Shown here: positions 62,034-64,000 of the stretch, piece by piece
Layout of the letters: every line of letters starts with the position of its first letter
How positions within the stretch are numbered: the first letter of the stretch is position 1
Origin: Dactylonectria macrodidyma
Taxonomy: Eukaryota > Ascomycota > Sordariomycetes > Hypocreales > Nectriaceae
Direction: 5' to 3'
Assembly: GCA_020744425.1 (NCBI GenBank)
Contig: JAGMUV010000017.1
Span: 1,054,001 to 1,118,000 of the forward strand
Length of the DNA stretch: 64,000 nucleotides
Translations under genes and position numbers: made by a program
Notes under the pieces: generated by a model
What the model saw: the letters and a program-made list of their open reading frames with translations, nothing else
Database searches by the model: none
What the model was told of the DNA's origin: nothing

Positions 62034-64000
62034 TTAGTCCCGGCCCTCAACCCAAAATTCCTCACCCGCGTGAGGGTCTGGGGTCATTTCGAAATCCCAT
62101 TCGGAGCTCATCTCGGTGTCCTCTGTCAGGGGCTCTTGCTTCACCACATGTTCCACGCTAGCCGGCTGATGCCTTGCCCTCTTTTTTGGACGTTCCTTCG
62201 ACTGCTCTCGCGTCCTTTTCTTCCCTGATAAGGAGTTTATATGTTGAGTAGATCCAGAGGGTGTGTGATTGGCTTTGTCACCGCCGTGGGTGCACTCGAC
62301 ATGTGATAACCATGCATCCAACCCGTCAATGATAATGCCATTCTCTCCCTGCCGTTGGCACTCAGGACAAGGAAATGGTTGCTGAAACTGCCCTGGGCGG
62401 TCGTGTTTCATAGTCAGATGAGATTTGAAGCCACCTGCTGTAAAGGATGTTTCGCAAAGATGACAGTACGATGACTTTTCGGAAACCAGTGGTGCGTGAA
62501 CCTTGCCGTGATGTCGCGCAACGTGGCTGCTCCAAGCTTGCGCACCGGTAGGTACTTGTCCTTCCTCTTTCCTAAGCCGACGGCATTCTGGGCAGAAGAA
62601 CGGTTGATCAAATCGATGAGACTTCTTGACATGTTTTGTAAGATTTGTAGTGTTAGAAAAGGGACCACAGCCGAATAGACACCGAGGTTGGTCAGCAGTG
62701 AGGGTTTTGGAGTTTTCCTTAGCGATCAGGGGGGCAACATTGACGAGTCGCCCGGCTATGTAGTCCACCAGCAGATTGGCGAAGTCCAGGTGGGAAGCTT
62801 GCTTGGTGAGTAAGTCTCCTATTTTTGAGGCTGCCTCGCTGCTCTTTGCGTGAAGACGCCGGCGAGGATCCTTCATATGAGAATTGAACAAGTGAGTTGT
62901 TGAAAGTCCTCTCTCTCGTAGTTTGTTTGCCTCCTGAAAGTATGCTTCTCGCCGCTCTAGAAGAAGAAGCATCTCTAGGCGATCCTTTATTGATTTGATT
63001 TTCCCCAGTTTTCTCTTTGCTTCGTCTTCTTGAGATGGGAGCCCCCGATACTCATCTCGTAGGCGTTGGATATCATTTCTCTTCTCAAATGCATCCAGCT
63101 CATCTTTAGCGATGTAGACTGGAGCCTGATCATCACGTTTCAGAAATGCTTGCCGAGTCCTTGATATAAGGACATCGGTATCACCAACCAAACCACCAAA
63201 GGATATCTTCATAAGGTTGGCTCTGACATTAACCGGAAGGTAGCTTGTTTCGAAAACATTTGAAGAATTGGATAGGATAAAGTTACGCAGAGGTGCTGTT
63301 AAACTGCCTGGAAGCAGGGATGAGCGCTAAAGAAAAGACTTGAGAAAAAGTGTGACTTACCGTCCAAACGACCACCAGTCCCTACTCTTAGAGAATATGG
63401 CCTGAGTTTGTCCTCATCTTGGAGGCCGGCAACAAGGACGCAACGATTCCAAATCTCCCAAAATTGATGATAGCTGATAGGGATGATCTTTTTGTCTAAC
63501 ATTGATTCTTTCCATGCGACTGGGATATACTCAACCTGGGCATCAACTGGCAGCTCTCGCTGCAACACCTGGTCTGCAGCCGTGTAGTTGTTTTCAAATG
63601 CTGCGTCTGCAACGGCCATGGCCGTCAGGAATCTGAGGATACAGACGGTTGCATATGGTACTTTGGTAATCCAGAAGCCAAGTCTATAAATAGTCCACGT
63701 TGCAATTAGTAAGGCCTATAAGAAAGGATAAGGATGTCTTTACCTGTCCTTTTGGTCCCTCCTAATTCCCTGCCTCCCTTTGACATGATAAATCATCACC
63801 TTAGCCGTAGGGTGGCATGTTTTTAGATCATCTGGATCTCGCAGCCAGCCGAGTTCCACATCTCTATACTTGACTTGCACTAAACTTGCAGGTCTCCAGC
63901 CGCCAATGCCACCCAGGAGTACAGCAGCGTGAAAAGCAGCACGAACCCTGGGGCTGCAGGGAATGTCTTGGGGCCGGGTCCATAAGGTAGTCAGTATCAG
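62034..64000 (-). CDS. DUF3435 protein (Starship captain-type tyrosine recombinase family), 5' end outside the window
   Basis: Three exons are visible: 64000-63744 (partial), 63683-63361 and 63307-62034, with GTAAAG/TATAG and GTAAGT/CCAG introns that keep the frame. Exon 1 reads RVRAAFHAAVLLGGIGGWRP and VELGWLRDPDDLKTCHPTAK. Exon 2 reads FWITKVPYATVCILRFLTAM, KKIIPISYHQFWEIW and LRPYSLRVGTGGRLDG. Exon 3 starts LTAPLRNFILSNSSNVFE. These are the conserved stretches of DUF3435; the RPYSLRVG and preceding segments correspond to the recombinase core. The C-terminal 200 residues carry three or four Cys/His finger-like units (CLFGCGPFSNTTNLTKHVKK; CPECRR; CHLCETSF) and a nuclear signal (KKRTREQSKERPKKR). 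No stop or frameshift is seen. Confidence 0.82.

Overview
The window looks like accessory sequence from a filamentous ascomycete, probably of the Aspergillus/Penicillium type. Introns are short (about 43-113 nt) with GTRNGT donors, CTRAC-like branch points and YAG acceptors. Genes are loosely spaced on both strands, and the families are typically fungal: fungal transcription-factor domain, PNP-NACHT-ankyrin NLR, HeLo-pseudokinase, 2EXR, DUF7492, DUF3435. Exon joins were worked out by hand from splice signals and reading frame, so internal boundaries are predictions.

Left third (1-25 kb): a transcription-factor-domain protein without a zinc cluster, several lineage-specific proteins of unknown function, a gene built on a 90-bp tandem repeat, a C2H2-like protein with a probable GC-AG intron, a 186-bp TA-flanked MITE beside a minisatellite, small proteins (28, 64 and 94 aa), a NACHT relic, an L-asparaginase homologue with altered catalytic positions, a C2H2 protein with an in-frame TAG near its 5' end, and a JmjC protein next to a chromodomain-like protein.

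Middle (25-47 kb): two unknown multi-exon genes; a Ser/Thr/Pro-rich protein with a C-terminal domain that recurs at 55 kb; a small secreted protein; a 1,791-aa NLR (nucleoside phosphorylase, NACHT, about 28 near-identical ankyrin repeats); a conserved fungal protein with a nucleotidyltransferase-like motif; a 1.2-kb AT-rich block packed with ACTAGTA; a kinase-ankyrin fusion; and a HeLo-pseudokinase protein whose layout recalls MLKL.

Right third (46-64 kb): a complete 3.3-kb hAT element (18-bp TIRs, perfect 8-bp target duplication) sits inside a 5'-truncated DUF7492 gene. A group of genes with links to SUMO follows: an F-box/ankyrin protein with three SUMO-interacting-like motifs, a basic protein with another such motif and the C-terminal domain shared with the 28.5-kb gene, and a Glu/Pro-repeat protein ending in a C48 (Ulp1-like) protease domain. 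An ankyrin protein comes next. At the right edge is the 3' part of a DUF3435 (Starship-captain-type tyrosine recombinase family) gene on the minus strand. In Starships the captain reads inward from the 5' end, so this window could be cargo of such an element. That is an inference, because neither element end is visible.
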